In this document: piece by piece, positions 1-11,999 of the stretch
Layout of the letters: every line of letters begins with the position of its first letter
How positions within the stretch are numbered: position 1 is the stretch's first letter
Source of the DNA: Takifugu bimaculatus
Lineage: Eukaryota; Chordata; Actinopteri; Tetraodontiformes; Tetraodontidae
NCBI GenBank assembly: GCA_004026145.2
Contig: CP034992.1
Span: 4,534,931 to 4,598,930, forward strand
DNA: 64,000 bases
Direction of reading: 5' to 3'
Translations under genes and position numbers: made by a program
The notes under the pieces: generated by a model
What the model was told of the DNA's origin: nothing
The model's input: only the letters and a program-made list of their open reading frames with translations
Database searches by the model: none

Positions 1-568
1 TAATTATGTGCATGTGACGGACTCCATTTGGCATCACGTCTTACATCCCAACAGGAAACCAGGTCATTTGTTATTATTTTTGAAAAACTGACGTTCTGGA
101 GGCACTTCAGCCGGCAAACGGCGGTGAACGTCGTGTCCGTCCTCTCTGCTGCGAAGCTAAAAGAATGGAGAACCTTTTAAAATGCTGTCAGCGCTTCTCA
201 CGTTGCGCATCAAGACGGTCCCTTATCAAGGGTTGCCTCTTATCAACAACAATATGCAAAGCACACCTCTCTTAGTTTCATTGCCATAAATTATTGAAGT
301 AATTGTTGGAGAGATAACAACAACACGGCTACCTTTGGTGAAAGACGAAAGTCGTAATGAAAGCGAGGAGAGAATCCAAGGTGAACGTGACTCACAGACT
401 ACATTATCTTTTGGGTTTGCTTCTCTTTTTTTCCCTTCTCCAATGTCAGAGGCAAAGACAGATTCTCCTTTCATCCTCACCCTTGTTCTGATTCCACATC
501 TGCGCGGATGTGCGAGGCCATAAAATATGCTGGGAATTGCGGGCGCGTTTTATGTGCGTGCAGAAAGT
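1..568. other. Unique non-coding DNA, nothing recognised
   Basis: Mixed-composition sequence without a recognisable gene, repeat family or RNA. The two short open frames here (84 and 62 codons) overlap on opposite strands and have no domain character, so I treat them as chance. Confidence 0.6.
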
Positions 569-592
569 GGGGGGGGGGGGGGGGGGGGGGGG
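569..592 (+). repeat. Poly-G run, 24 G
   Basis: An uninterrupted run of 24 G, followed by a second run of seven G at 629-635. Runs this long can form G-quadruplexes and are prone to polymerase slippage, so the exact length in the assembly may be unreliable. Confidence 0.95.
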
Positions 593-659
593 ATCACCGA
601 AGAAGCATCAGTTAGTTTGAGAGGCATCGGGGGGGCGGGCTGTTGGGAGAGGGTGAAAA

Positions 660-790
660 TGACTAACGGCCTTTTGTGTAATTAATGAGGACAGCGTTGA
701 TTTCCGACGATAATTTAGCATGGTTTCCAGCGCTTGACTTTTGATCCCCATTTACCCTGGCTCTGTCTCTATTTAGATCAGCCTGGTGTG
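660..790. promoter_or_regulatory. Candidate conserved non-coding block
   Basis: AT-rich, non-repetitive DNA with homeodomain-type TAATTAATG at about 679-687 and a second ATAATTTAG. It has the look of vertebrate conserved enhancers but this is a judgement from texture only, without alignment. It includes the 17-bp sequence (685-701) that recurs at 1540-1556. Confidence 0.3.
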
Positions 791-839
791 GGAGGAGTGC
801 GTTAACCTTGGAGAATGTGCACGCAGCGCCGTCAGATGC

Positions 840-1060
840 ACGGAAGCACACAAAGTCTTCACCGCTTCCACACACAAGCCCCCCCACGAAGCCACCCACA
901 CATCCACACACAAACATTTACACCCCCTTCCTCTGTTTTGCTCCCTCTCCTCTCTCGCACTCATAGATCAACCGAGCACACGCACGCAAAAACCAGGAAA
1001 AGGCATTTGAAAGCGCGCACGGACGCGCGCCCCAACACCCACGAGCACCTGAGGCAATGG
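840..1060 (+). repeat. Degenerate CA/CAC-rich tract
   Basis: Low-complexity stretch dominated by CACA, CCCACA and GCACGC words, interrupted by unique bases. It resembles an old, mutated CA microsatellite. It creates several long but meaningless open frames rich in His and Thr. Confidence 0.65.
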
Positions 1061-1343
1061 AATAAATGCATCTTTAATGATAGCAGATAAGGACTTCCAA
1101 CCAGGCCTGTAGTCATAGCTCAGTGATTTGGCTAGCAGGGAAAGGGATTGTGGGAATGAAAAACAAGCCACTGGAAACTTCTGGGCCTCCAGGAGTCAGC
1201 AACCAAAAACCCACCGTCAGTCAGTGAACAGAGAGGAAAAGCTGTGAGCTACGCTCTCAGTCTGCTGCCAGATGGTAAACAGAAAGTCTATTAAAACAAC
1301 AGAACTGTGCCTGTTGTGGTTTTCAGCATCCTCGTCAGAATCA

Positions 1344-1386
1344 ACACACACACACACACACACTCACACACATGCGCGCGCACGCT
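1344..1386 (+). repeat. (CA)n microsatellite running into GCGCGC
   Basis: Ten CA units, a one-base T interruption, four more CA units, then alternating GCGCGC. The whole tract is alternating purine-pyrimidine and so has Z-DNA potential. Confidence 0.93.
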
Positions 1387-2061
1387 CGGCGGCTGAATTT
1401 CAATTACTTCTAGTGGACAACTTGGATTTGCTGCGTTGGAGTGATTTCTTATGCTTTATTGCTCCTGTTAATGAAATTGCTAATCGCTTTCTGTTGTGAC
1501 ACAGATGTATGAATATGCATGCGCTCGAGAGGCGAGATGATGAGGACAGCGTTGATCAAAATACTTAACATCCATCTGTGTTATTGTTTTAGAGGCTTAT
1601 TTTGTATCGGCGACATATGTTGGCTTAGGCTCGCCGTGTTCGGGGGTCCTGTAAACCCCTGATTGACATGCAAGAGAGGCAATTCTTTATTCATTCACTT
1701 CTATCCAAACATCGCTGGCGTTGGGCTGTATAGCAAACTGCAGCTTAAACAAATGGCAAGGTTCTCCCCCAGGCCTCGCAGCTGACATTTCCGGGATTTA
1801 TTATGCATGTGGTTGGGCTGCGGGGAATTCAGGTGCAACTAGATAATAGTTGGGCAATAACGGTGGGTTTGTGTGTCTTACAACAACACAAATGCCCAAA
1901 TGACGCAGGGGAACATAAACGCCACAGTGTTCGGTATACACACGCGCGCCCTTTCCTAGCTTCCTCATGTTACTGTTGCTTCTCCATGATGGAGGCAACC
2001 GACCCTGCAGCTGAACCGTGGACGTAAACGCCCGTGTATGATGTGCAGGGATATGAATTGT
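1387..2061. other. Unique DNA with one enhancer-like block (about 1440-1560)
   Basis: The part near 1465-1490 has clustered TAATG and CTAATCG homeodomain-type words, then the second copy of the 17-bp repeat (1540-1556). The remainder up to the G run is ordinary unique sequence with no gene seen. Confidence 0.4.
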
Positions 2062-2073
2062 GGGGGGGGGGGG
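2062..2073 (+). repeat. Poly-G run, 12 G
   Basis: Twelve consecutive G residues with no adjoining dinucleotide repeat. Confidence 0.95.
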
Positions 2074-2374
2074 CTGTTTGTGCGCATTTCTTTTGAGATT
2101 TGAGTCAGTGTTCCCATCTGTCAGCGCAACCATTTCTGAGTCAGACGTGTTTGGTGTAATTAAAACGCGCACGGACCCCCTGCTGACATCCATTATTCAT
2201 GATCCTGGAATGTTTTTAGAGGGGATTTGCAAATTGAACTCGGAGTCTGTGTTCAGGAAAATGCCAAATCACAAGAAAAATGCAAAGTGAATCAGTCTGA
2301 CGGGCAGTGCCACATAGGTACAGGTCTCTCACCGCCCCTCTGCCCATTCCCAGGCTGCAGTGCCACAGACGATA

Positions 2375-2525
2375 AGCTCGCATTCATATGTTAATGAGGG
2401 GCAGTGGGGGTCTCCCACATGATCCTTCTGTTTGACTTCTGATGAGACGCTGGAAATGCCACGTGAAACTCATTAATCAGAGACAAGCTGATGTTGCTGT
2501 TATAGGTGAGTGGCTGAAATCCTGG
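2375..2525. promoter_or_regulatory. Candidate conserved non-coding block
   Basis: Unique AT-rich DNA containing CATATGTTAATGAGG (2385-2399), CTCATTAATCAGAG (about 2468-2481) and AAGCTGATG. The paired homeodomain-type ATTA words and absence of coding character suggest an enhancer. Conservation has not been tested. Confidence 0.35.
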
Positions 2526-4160
2526 CCAGAGGTTAAATACGCCCTCAAAATTCAGAATAGTTGCCTCAAACTCACCAGAGATCCGCCGATGAATGTGAAC
2601 TTCTCCGAGGACTTTGGGAATACATTACCGATACAAATATTGTACTGATTCCAGAAGCTAATCCTCAGAACAAACTCAGCGTTCTGGCCGACCGGCGGTC
2701 TGAATAAACTTGACATTTACATGATAAACTGTTTAAGAATTTCATTTTAAAAGTTACGACGGCTCTGATATCTGGTTTTGTCCTGATGCTCCGACGGGTT
2801 CCACATGACTCATTCCGAAATTAAAATATTTTGCAAGATTTCAAAAGAATGCCTGTATTTCCTCATATTTTGGAACATTGATGTCCCTCATCTACCTTAA
2901 ATATGCATGCAAATGAACATAGATGTTGGGCATTAGCATAAAACTACTGCTATCAGTGCTAATATTTAACATTTGTAACCTGGCTCTCAACCGTTTTGAA
3001 CATGATCTGATTGTGGGAGTTATCAGATTACTCGGGTGATCATGTAACCCGCATAAAGTCATCCGAAATAATAAACAAAGAGCAGCTGCTGTCACTTTGT
3101 ATGCCGGTACTCCAAAGAAATCAGATCAAGTGAGCAGAACCTGTAAAAAGGTATTTGGATGATGACACGTGTCCGATCCATCACGACAGTAATCCCACTA
3201 CTCAGCTAATGTATTTTTACGATCACGTAAAGGGGCTCCGGCTTACTTATATCCAAATTAAGGCATCTCACAAGAGCAAGAGTGAAATTTATACCTGTAC
3301 TCCTATTGCCCACAATTCTAACAGGAATATGTCAACCGTCATGTACTCTATCAAATATGCGATTATAAATCACTCTGGCCAATGATATGGCACTTTAAGA
3401 CGAAGAGGTGGTAAAAAGAGATGGATCATCGCAAAAAAACAGGACAGGACAAAAAAGAAATCCTGTCAAGGGTATTATGGAAGTGTCTGAGAAAGAAGGC
3501 CATAGATCAAAGCGTGGAAAGGCCATTTGTTCCTGAGGAATAATAGCTGTGATGTGTGTCGGACCCACTGACCCGCTGGAACAATAAAGCCGAGTTGTGG
3601 CTGCCTAAGAGCAATGACCTTGTGCAGTTGAAACCTGCCCGAAATGGGGAAGAAGAGAGATGGATGGGAAGAGAGACGCATGAGCAGGGAGAAACAATTA
3701 CAATCTATATAAAGGCTGATTCCTGGCTGACACCGCCACTCACTCTGCTGGGAGGAGATTGTTTCCTGGGCTTCTCCTAAACAGGAGACTAAGAAAAGGG
3801 AAGTTTTGTACAAGAGATGAAGGATGTGAGCAAAGCGCTGTCCCTCAAGCCCAACTTGGTCCGGCGCCGTGCAGACAGGAAGCGAAAAGCCGGCAAATCA
3901 CATTCAAGTCGCATTTCTTTAATTACCGATTGGTCCCTGTACATTTACCTTTAAATATAAGGTTTGCTGTATTTCAAGTGGAGCATGCCAACTAAAAAGA
4001 CACTGAACAGATGAAATAATGGGTTCCAGGTCACATTAAATCACCATCTTGTCGTTAAGTTTCCAGCGAGCATTACAGTTCAAATCTATTTGCATTTCCA
4101 ATCTACCAGGTTGCCACACTTTCTGATTTATTGTCTTCACCTTTGCTAGCATCCAATAAG
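2526..4160. other. Unique non-coding DNA with two POU octamers
   Basis: No gene or repeat family is recognised. Exact octamers ATGCAAAT lie at 2907-2914 (plus) and 4088-4095 (minus). A 112-codon minus-strand frame at 3475-3813 shows no domain, signal peptide or splice context that would support it. Confidence 0.55.
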
Positions 4161-4345
4161 GGTACCTAGAATAGTGATGGAGCAGCAGAGGAGGCCGGAG
4201 CGGGCTCAGCGCAGCACGTGCGTTTCAGCTTGGACCAAAAGCTTCCTCTCTGTCCCGTCTTCTTTGTTGAGTTGCTCCTCAGGCGGCCGCCGCCTTGCTC
4301 GCTAGCACCATTACATCTGCATGCTATGCAAAAGCAAGGCTGGCA
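4161..4345. other. Locally GC-rich unique segment
   Basis: CpG and GC content rise here, with a GCGGCCGCCGCC core around 4284-4295, between AT-rich flanks. It is too short and CpG-poor at its edges to call a CpG island. No open frame of note. Confidence 0.4.
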
Positions 4346-6026
4346 GTACTGTGGCAGCACACAGCACACATTTATAGTTGGATAAAAACTTATCTGGAAG
4401 CTTTAAAATGGGCTTTTAGAGGATGCGTCGCGATTGTCACCGTACTCATTCTGCCCCACACAAACTTTTATAAACCAGACCGACAGCCGGACTGTATTTC
4501 TGAGGGAAAGAGTGAGGCGTTTAATGGCAAAGACATTGGATTACTTTTGTCACGTCTGAAAAGTGTGAGAGAAAAATATCCTGTGTGAGGGGGAGAAAAT
4601 GGCAGGGAACAAATCAAAGGAACGAGCCATTCCGCCACCTCGGAGATTGGTAACAAAAGGCTCTCGGCGCGCCGCGAGCTTCTCGGCAGATAAAAGTCTG
4701 CCTGTGCGAATCGGGGCGACAGACTGGCGCTCATTGTGCTGCCAGGGGAGGGTGCAGACAGTGGTGTGAAAGGAGCCATCAAGGTTGAATGGGTGAGAAA
4801 AGGGGATCTCTAGGCACAAATGAAAAAGGCTCTGGATCACGTAAGGTATTGGTCCCAGTGGGAGGAAACGAAAGCACCTTGAATGGCGGAACTCTCAACA
4901 CCACAACAACAACTGCATGGTCACAAAGGGAGGTGACGCAGTGCAGAAAGAAACGTTGTATTATAGCCCTCGACTGTCCTGTTGGAGCCTTTGCCTTCCG
5001 TTATATGTAAGAAAACACGTTTCATTTCAGTTTGACGTCTTGTTTAGTGCGGACAGGTTTATGGAAGCCCGTAAAAGGCGTAACGGAGACACAGACCGGC
5101 CCGCTCTCCCGGGTTAAAGGCTCCAGTTCAGTTTACAGCTGCCAATTCCGCTTGTTTCAAGGAGTCCAAATGAATTTCTCGCCCAAAACTTGTCTGAAAG
5201 ACAAATCCCAGACAGTTCCATCATCAAGCTCTGGAGACAAATCACCTCTGTTCTCACAAAGACCGGGGGAATAAGAATGGGTCCATCAGAAGGCCTCTGT
5301 GGGCGGGGCAGAAAAAAGTGGCTGTCATATGGTGATGAAAGGAACCCTGATTCCGTCTGAATGCTTCCTAATCAGCTCAATATATACTTAAGCACTCAGG
5401 GCGATGGGGTAATGGATCGTGGGTGTGTTTGTCGTCAGCACGCACACTGTCAAAAGGCTTGCGCAGGATGTCGGTGATTCGCTCTTCTGGGGACACGCGT
5501 CTTCCGCTGTTCTCCAGACGCCAGGTGGTGTCACGGCAGTCTGCTGGCACGCCGACGTGCCCTCAGCAATGCTTCAGCTCTTCCGGCTCCCCCATTTGTC
5601 ACAGGATATGTTCATTACCCACAGGTTCCGGCCCAAAATTAATGTCGGAACAACACATCCCGGCTGGGTGATGAATCCGCCTGCCTCGTCACTCGCCGCT
5701 TCAGATCAAAGGGTCTATTTCCTCCCCTTTCCTCCCTCATATCGCTTCACCGTGCCCTTCACATTCCTATGCCTCTGTACTTTATTTCTTTTTACAAAGA
5801 AATATTAGTCAACAAGGCTGCGCACAGCAGGCGCCCAAACTGCGACTCCAGAGGACGTCGCATTACCCTTCCAGATGGTGCGCTAATGTCGCCGTGGATA
5901 TCAAGGTGTTCCAACCCATCATAATAACGGGGATCCATCGGCGTCAACTGTCATTGAGTTATGACCTTGCAACTATATGTGGCGTCTTAGCAGAGCGCTG
6001 TTGTTGTAATTCTATAGTAACCTTGT
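4346..6026. other. Unique non-coding DNA, nothing recognised
   Basis: Several overlapping open frames of 66-129 codons occur on both strands. None has recognisable domains, and the longest (5419-5808) overlaps an equally plausible frame in another phase, which is typical of chance frames. Confidence 0.55.
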
Positions 6027-6048
6027 CATGAGGACAACATGAGGACAA
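6027..6048 (+). repeat. 11-bp tandem duplication
   Basis: The unit CATGAGGACAA is present twice in perfect tandem and continues for one or two further bases. It is probably a replication-slippage product. Confidence 0.9.
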
Positions 6049-6129
6049 CAAAGTGACACGCGTTGATAGATGGACGGCTCTAAATGGTCTCACGCATGTT
6101 GTTGCTAGTCTGTAACGGCGAGGAGAGGT

Positions 6130-6365
6130 CAGGCGCAGTAATTATGTGCCACCTCATCTGAAGAGCTATTATTATTCCTATAGTGGATTTATTTGCATGA
6201 CAGGATTGGGGTCAAACTATGCTTCAGTTGAGTCGGCTGAGAAAATGAATGCAAATTTCGAGCTTTATTTAAGCAGATCTTCATCGGCGGAGGCAGCGTT
6301 GCGGCGTGTGTCCATCATCTTGCATATTTATGTGTTTATGGTAAATGGCCCGACTCATTACTGAA
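6130..6365. promoter_or_regulatory. Candidate enhancer block with opposed POU octamers
   Basis: An octamer ATTTGCAT lies at 6191-6198 and its reverse, ATGCAAAT, at 6249-6256, about 50 bp apart in opposite orientation. CAGTAATTATG near the left edge adds a homeodomain-type word. There is no coding signal, and function is inferred from motif density only. Confidence 0.4.
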
Positions 6366-7592
6366 CACTGCAAAGACTTTCCCCCCCTGCATTCCTGTTT
6401 TCTGGCTGGGTTGATTAGCACTCCTTGGGAAGTTTAGACAAATTAAAGAGGGACAAAGAACTCAACCTCCAGACTGGACACTGCTATATTTTACACTGTG
6501 GCGCCTCTGTCGTGCATTTACGGCCGTCTCTGGGACGTGATAATGAACGCAAAGACATGGAGGAGACGTGAGAGAAGGACAACGGCCCAACCCCACAGTT
6601 AAAGAAGACAACGGCGCACTTCCCACTTTCGCTCCCCTTCCCCCTCGTCCCGCACCGTGGTAATGGTTTCTCTGACCTCTGCCTCCCCATTACTGTACGC
6701 TTCACCCAGCATCAGCCGTCAGACGGCATCACTCAGCACAGACTCAGACTTCAGGAGCACACTGGCACGGCTCCATCTCCTGATTCCCACCATCATCCCC
6801 CCGGTGACAGTCGGGGTTTGCGGGATGATGGAGGTGATGGGAGCTGTCTTTGGGATGGCAGAGATGCCCCCGACGATGACCTAATTAGGGGAGTGTGTCA
6901 TAAGCGAGCAGGAGTAGGAGTCGGAATAATGAGGAGGAGATCATATGGTTGCTGTATGCACGCATAAAGAAATGAACAATTATCCTGTAGCTAAAAGCCG
7001 GTTCAATCATTCTGGGGGCATCGGTGAACCCGGGGCAAAAGTCAAGTAGTCCCTACTTCCTCTGCTTGACTTCCACTTCCTTTTTATATAGTTAACATTT
7101 CATAGGTGACCTAGTAAGTGAGGGTATTCTGGCAGGCGTGTTGTTACTGTGCTAGTGAAAAGGCTGCCAGCTCCGGAGCACATGTTTACTCAGTGGGACA
7201 TCTGATTCGTAGCCGAGGACATTTTCACACTTTGAGTCTCAAAAAACGCCCCAAAAAGGCCAGAAGTGACAAATATTGCTAAAACCAAGCTAACGTACAG
7301 ACCTCTGGAAATGTTTTCCCTTCACCTCGGTTTCGGTGGTTTCCAGCAGACACCGACTTTTAGCAAAATAATAACTTTGCTTCAGTTCTTTTCTTCTTAA
7401 TCAATATTACTTTCCCTCAGGCTGGTATTAAAAAGAAGCTTTTTCTTGATGGCATTAGACAGTCAATTCCAAATTGAATTGTTCTCCTCTCAGGCAGGTG
7501 CGTTATGTCACATGCTAACATTTTATCACGGGTGCCATCTTGACAGTTTCCCTTGGCAGCGCTCAGATGGTGGGTTATTAACACATGCTGAG
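6366..7592. other. Unique non-coding DNA, nothing recognised
   Basis: Ordinary unique sequence. A GATGATGG-rich patch near 6820-6885 gives short acidic-looking open frames that I do not consider real. AT-rich DNA at 7080-7440 has no recognised repeat signature. Confidence 0.55.
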
Positions 7593-7629
7593 GTGTGTGT
7601 GTGTGTGTGTGTATATGGGTGGGGGGGGG
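7593..7629 (+). repeat. (GT)10 microsatellite with trailing G run
   Basis: Ten GT units (7593-7612), then ATATGGGT and nine G (7621-7629). The GT-then-poly-G arrangement recurs at 27534 and 57133 in this window. Confidence 0.93.
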
Positions 7630-7689
7630 ATCAAAATTCCACAACTTGTTTGTCAGCGTGACAGTCGTCAGCATTAACAACATAGTCAG

Positions 7690-7800
7690 CCTGAAGGAAA
7701 CATAGCAATTACCTCAAGACTCTCAATTAATGAGCTTTATGAAAACATTATTATTACTTTTGGGAAGGCTTATCAGACCTCGGCAGGCTCCGCTCTTCTC
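7690..7800. promoter_or_regulatory. Candidate conserved non-coding block
   Basis: Unique AT-rich sequence with CAATTACC, TCAATTAATGAGC and ATTATTATTAC words in about 60 bp. Such ATTA clusters are typical of homeodomain-bound developmental enhancers. No alignment is available. Confidence 0.35.
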
Positions 7801-8220
7801 TCGTTCCTAAAGAGGGTGCACGGTTTTATATTTGTTTAAGCTTTGCACATTTATTTTCCATCTGTTTGTACTGTACGGGCACACTTTTCCACAAAATTGT
7901 CACTACAAGTTTCAGCACTGTAGCTATGAATGTTAGAAAAAAGAAAGCGTTCCTCATTAAAACCAGTTTGAGCATCATTTGTGCGATTTCGTATCTTAGC
8001 GGGCGCAGCTGAGCGCCATGGGCATTTAACCTCAGTGTCAAGTGCATTGCGTCACACTGCATTCTCACGCGTCACATTGGTCCTTTTCCACAAGGGAAAA
8101 CAATCTTTCTTCCCCCCTCAGTGAGGGATTCCTGATTTTTCATTCTGACCAATAGGACGTGTTGATTAAATCAGCACTGGTTAAGTTGTTTGTTCTCAGG
8201 GGTTTTCGCCCCAACATCCA
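7801..8220. other. Unique non-coding DNA, nothing recognised
   Basis: No gene, RNA or repeat family recognised. Confidence 0.55.
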
Positions 8221-8330
8221 TATGTTTCAAGAATAAATGGAAATGATGGAATTGCAAATAGCTTAATTATCCAGAAAGCAGCTCACCGAGAGGGAGGGCT
8301 GCATATATCTGAAGCTCATGAGCAGAAGCA
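8221..8330. promoter_or_regulatory. Candidate conserved non-coding block
   Basis: Low-CpG unique DNA with AATTGCAAATAGC (octamer-like, one mismatch) and CTTAATTATCC within 30 bp. The pairing of a POU-like and a homeodomain-like word suggests regulation but is weak evidence alone. Confidence 0.3.
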
Positions 8331-10295
8331 CCCAGAGCCTCGAAACTGGTGCTTGTGATGAGGATTAGAGCAGGAGGACCTCTGATTGGTGATGGACCGC
8401 TTCCCTGAGGTGGTGAATAGGAGGAGGGAAGCTCCTCCATCTGTGAGGTGCTTGAAAAAGCTCCATAGCACAGAAAACATGAGCATTTCCGACGTCTGAG
8501 TCCAATCTGAACTGGCGAGGATCACGCAGAGCCACCTGCTGCACCGCTGTTCTGGTTGACTTTAAGTTGAGAGGACTTTCATCAGCCGCCTCAGTCTCCA
8601 CTGCAAGTCTGACACAACCCAGGCTGCAGAGAGAAACCTCTTTTAAATGGGTTCCCTGCGTCTGCATCGGGCGCCGAGCCAATCCCCGTCTCAATGGCGG
8701 ACGACCCGGAGTCTCCGTCGCTCGTCTTGGACCAAAGTTGTCCCTCTGACTGGAACAGGCCCCAGATGGACATGGTGTAAGACTGTGAAAGAATCGTGTT
8801 GACAGAATTCAGGACCCAGTTAAAGGTCTCAGTTTGACAAGACGAATCCTAGCCTCAGGCGGCCCACGGCGTTTACATCCAATCCCCTCTTCCCGTCTCC
8901 TGCGTCTATCTCTTTCTCTCCCCTCTGTTTCTTTGCGCACGGGTGCTGGAAATTTCAACACCTCTTATTTATTTATCAACTCATTACGATTCCTCCTCGC
9001 GCCTCGGTCCCGCTGAGGGTTTTTACCTGAAAATGGCGAAAGCAGACGTTGTCTGAAGCCTCCTTTGTCCCCTGCTTCTCGGGGATTGTTAGACAGGATT
9101 ATCACCGAGGTTACACCATTCATCAGGCTTTCTGCTGCAAGTGAGGGAGGGATTTATATTTTGCAGGTGAATTTCCTTCACATCTTGATTTCTGATGGAA
9201 CCGGAGGCAGAAATGACCCCCTCCCCTCCGCGCTGGCGCAGTATAGAATCCATTTGAAAGCTGCTCTGGGAGGGATGCAAAAGCATAGAACCATGACTCA
9301 GCCTCAACTCAAACTGTGTGAAACAATATGAAGAAGAAGCAGCTGTCCTTGAACACAAATCCAAAGATCTCAGTGTGAAGCCTCACATCGAAACCTGAGC
9401 TCTCAGCTTTGCAGCTTTGGTTACCTGATGATCAGTCGCAACTAGAACTGACACGACTAAATGCATTCTGGTTAAAAAAAAAAGAAAATCTATTTTCACG
9501 TGTTACAGATATGAGCTTTCCAAGTGAAGCCCAATTAACTAAATTGATTGAGGCTGAAATAGCTTCCAGCACAAGATGATAGGAAAAATGGAAAGAAGGG
9601 GAATAAACTGGAATTATACATGAAGGCATCCATGAAACTTTCCAGCCGTTTGTATCGGAGTGTGCGACCATGTTGGAGAGGCGGCGTGAGCGAAGGCAGC
9701 TCCTCCCGCCATGTGGTAAATGGTTTGTGACTGGTACCGAGTGATGCGCGAGCTCTTCGTTACCTCACGCTAATGCGTTCGGCGCCATGTGATGGAGGTC
9801 TCTTTGTGTACGCGAGAAGAGTTTGGACTCTGAGAAAGAGGTTTGGGAATAAATATGGTTTGACTTCACGCCATCTGTGCGCCATTAAAAAGCCACCGAT
9901 CACCAGGGTGACGAGCGCGGTATGACGCGGGGATCGCACGCGCGCCACTGAAGACGCGGCGTGTTAATCATGAATTAAAACCAGCCTGAGAGGTGATTTA
10001 AAGTGCTGTCTAACGCCGTTGAGAAGCTCTGACAGCGCTAAGTAACGGCGCCGCTCTAATCTCATCTTGTTGTGTGACACATTAATAGCTTGTTTTGAAG
10101 ATGACACACTCGGCCATATTTTTTTTGAGGAGGATTTCCAGCGCGTGGCGTCCGTCAGAGGCCGCCGTGTTCTCGCCTCCTTGTGCGTGGAGCTGCTGTT
10201 TGACTCCGGCGACCTCCCATAGATACAATGCAGCAACGTTACGCGATCAGTTATTCCTGGCAGGGCCCTGACAACTGTTTTCATCTCCGTGCCCT
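8331..10295. other. Unique non-coding DNA; A10 run at 9474-9483
   Basis: Open frames of 60-109 codons on both strands lack recognisable domains. CpG-rich patches (about 9890-9965 and 10130-10160) are too short to be islands. No dispersed repeat is recognised. Confidence 0.5.
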
Positions 10296-10720
10296 CATAT
10301 TGATGAGTTAATGTGCTCCTTTAGCTTCTCATTTGAGCCAGCTGCCTGGCAAGGTGAATCTCCCCTAGGCTTTAATGGCCTGCTGTACAGCACAGAGTCA
10401 ATCCTGCCGCAGACTGACAGATAAATCACACCGAGAGGAAGCCACAGCATGAGAGATGGAGGCTCCAGGTAGCTTTTCTCCATATTTTAATTGCTCCTTG
10501 TTTGCTTTGAGCCGGATGGGGAGCAGCGAGTCCCTCTCCTCGCCGTTTCCTGTGTTTCTTTCCCTAAAAGCAGCACGACAGATGCATGTGAGAAGAGGAG
10601 AGATTGAACCTTGATGGCCACTCCATTTGGCAGAGAAATTGACTCTGACATCCTCATTTCCTCTTCCAGTGGCTCCGGGACCCCCATCATATTTTTAAGC
10701 AAAATTAATCTACCTCTTTG
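10296..10720. promoter_or_regulatory. Candidate conserved non-coding block
   Basis: Long unique stretch of even composition with TTGATGAGTTAATGTGC, CATATTTTAATTGC and AAAATTAATCTACC words. No open frame here looks coding. The length and texture resemble conserved fish enhancers; untested. Confidence 0.3.
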
Positions 10721-10959
10721 AAAGTGTCAGTCATCCCTGGTGTGGCGGCGTAACACGACGGTCCTCTTCTGCTGATTAATTTGATGGAAGCAGAGCAGGA
10801 AAATGAAAACAGGAGCGCCTGACAGACCATTCCGGCCTTTTCATTTGTGAGTGCGTTCTAAAGACGTCCTTCCTCCCCACTCTTGCTTTTGTTTGACCAA
10901 ACCGAGAACATTCCTGCATAAAACCGCCTGACATTTTTATCCTTGGAAAAATATAACAC

Positions 10960-11105
10960 GGTCCTCCGTTTCAAATGACCCTCCTTGATACTGACACTCT
11001 GCTGTGTCTCATCAAATTAATTAACTGTCTGATGGATCATAAATCAGCAGGAGCATTAATGGGGCCTGGTGTTTTATGCTGATTCAAGTATTTCCATATA
11101 ACAAT
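10960..11105. promoter_or_regulatory. Candidate conserved non-coding block
   Basis: Contains AAATTAATTAACTG (TTAATTAA palindrome), ATCATAAATCAG and GCATTAATGG within about 60 bp. The dense homeodomain-type words are in unique sequence. Confidence 0.35.
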
Positions 11106-11999
11106 GTCGAAAGTATACGGAACAGACCCAGCTTTAATCAGTACCACATCACAGCAGGCCACTTATCCCGCTGCCACCTGTGTCACATACACACAGCTTC
11201 ATGTTTTCCCATTCTGTCCTCGACTCTGTGTCTATGTTAAAGATGTGCAGAAGGATTTGAAGTTTAAAACAATAAATAACAAGCTTTCAGTTGTTTGCAA
11301 AAACCAACTTGATTATAGGGAATATATATAAAAGGCAGATTACATCAACAACCAAATCGCCATTTGAATGTATTAGTTAGTTAAAACAAATGAAATTGAC
11401 CAATCTGGTATTCATTAAACTATGAAGCTGTTTAAAAGTGGGTTTCCAGTTTATTATTGAGTGCACTAAGTAGTCCATCTTACCCTGCACCCTAAGTAGG
11501 GAGTAGGGAATAGGGAAGGCTTGTGATTATAGACCCGTCTCATCTCAACATGTTATTTTCAATGAAAGAAAACAATCACAGAAGTGAAAAATTGTCACTA
11601 GGAAGTGGAGCGATCCTCCCGAAAAACAGCTCCATCTAACCGAGGTACATTTCCCACGCAATTCTACTTAGAATTCAAGAAAGATGATAAGGACGAAACC
11701 CGCAGCGGGTCCCTGTGAGTTTAATGAAGGGTCGCGTGTTCGACATGGCTGATTCAAACAAAAGCTTCTGCTGTGATGTAGCTTTATAGAAAGTGAGAGT
11801 GAGTAGGGCTTTATGTGTCCTGGTCCGCGGTCAAGAGATAAATGTAAGTGATTTATTCCTTAAGTGGGTCAGTGGTTCATTTAATGAATCAACTGTGTGT
11901 TGGTCAGTGAGCATTTAACCTGTTTGCACATGAGACAACTGACTGGGTCCAATAGCTGCCATGGCAGTTCAAGACTCTGTTTAGCCGAGGTGTTAAGCG
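11106..11999. other. Unique DNA; possible old repeat fragment near 11461-11520
   Basis: The patch at about 11461-11520 contains GTGCACTAAGTAG and AGTAGGGAGTAGGGAATAGG, words that occur in some fish transposon ends, but I cannot align it to a family. The remainder shows nothing. Confidence 0.35.

Noticed and set aside
9471..9483. Poly-A run as a possible retroposon tail
   Set aside because: No SINE or LINE body is recognisable upstream and no target-site duplication is evident.
11461..11520. Possible transposon end (GTGCACTAAGTAG with AGTAGGGAATAGGG)
   Set aside because: Words resemble some fish transposon ends but no inverted partner or body is visible, so it is only mentioned as a possibility.
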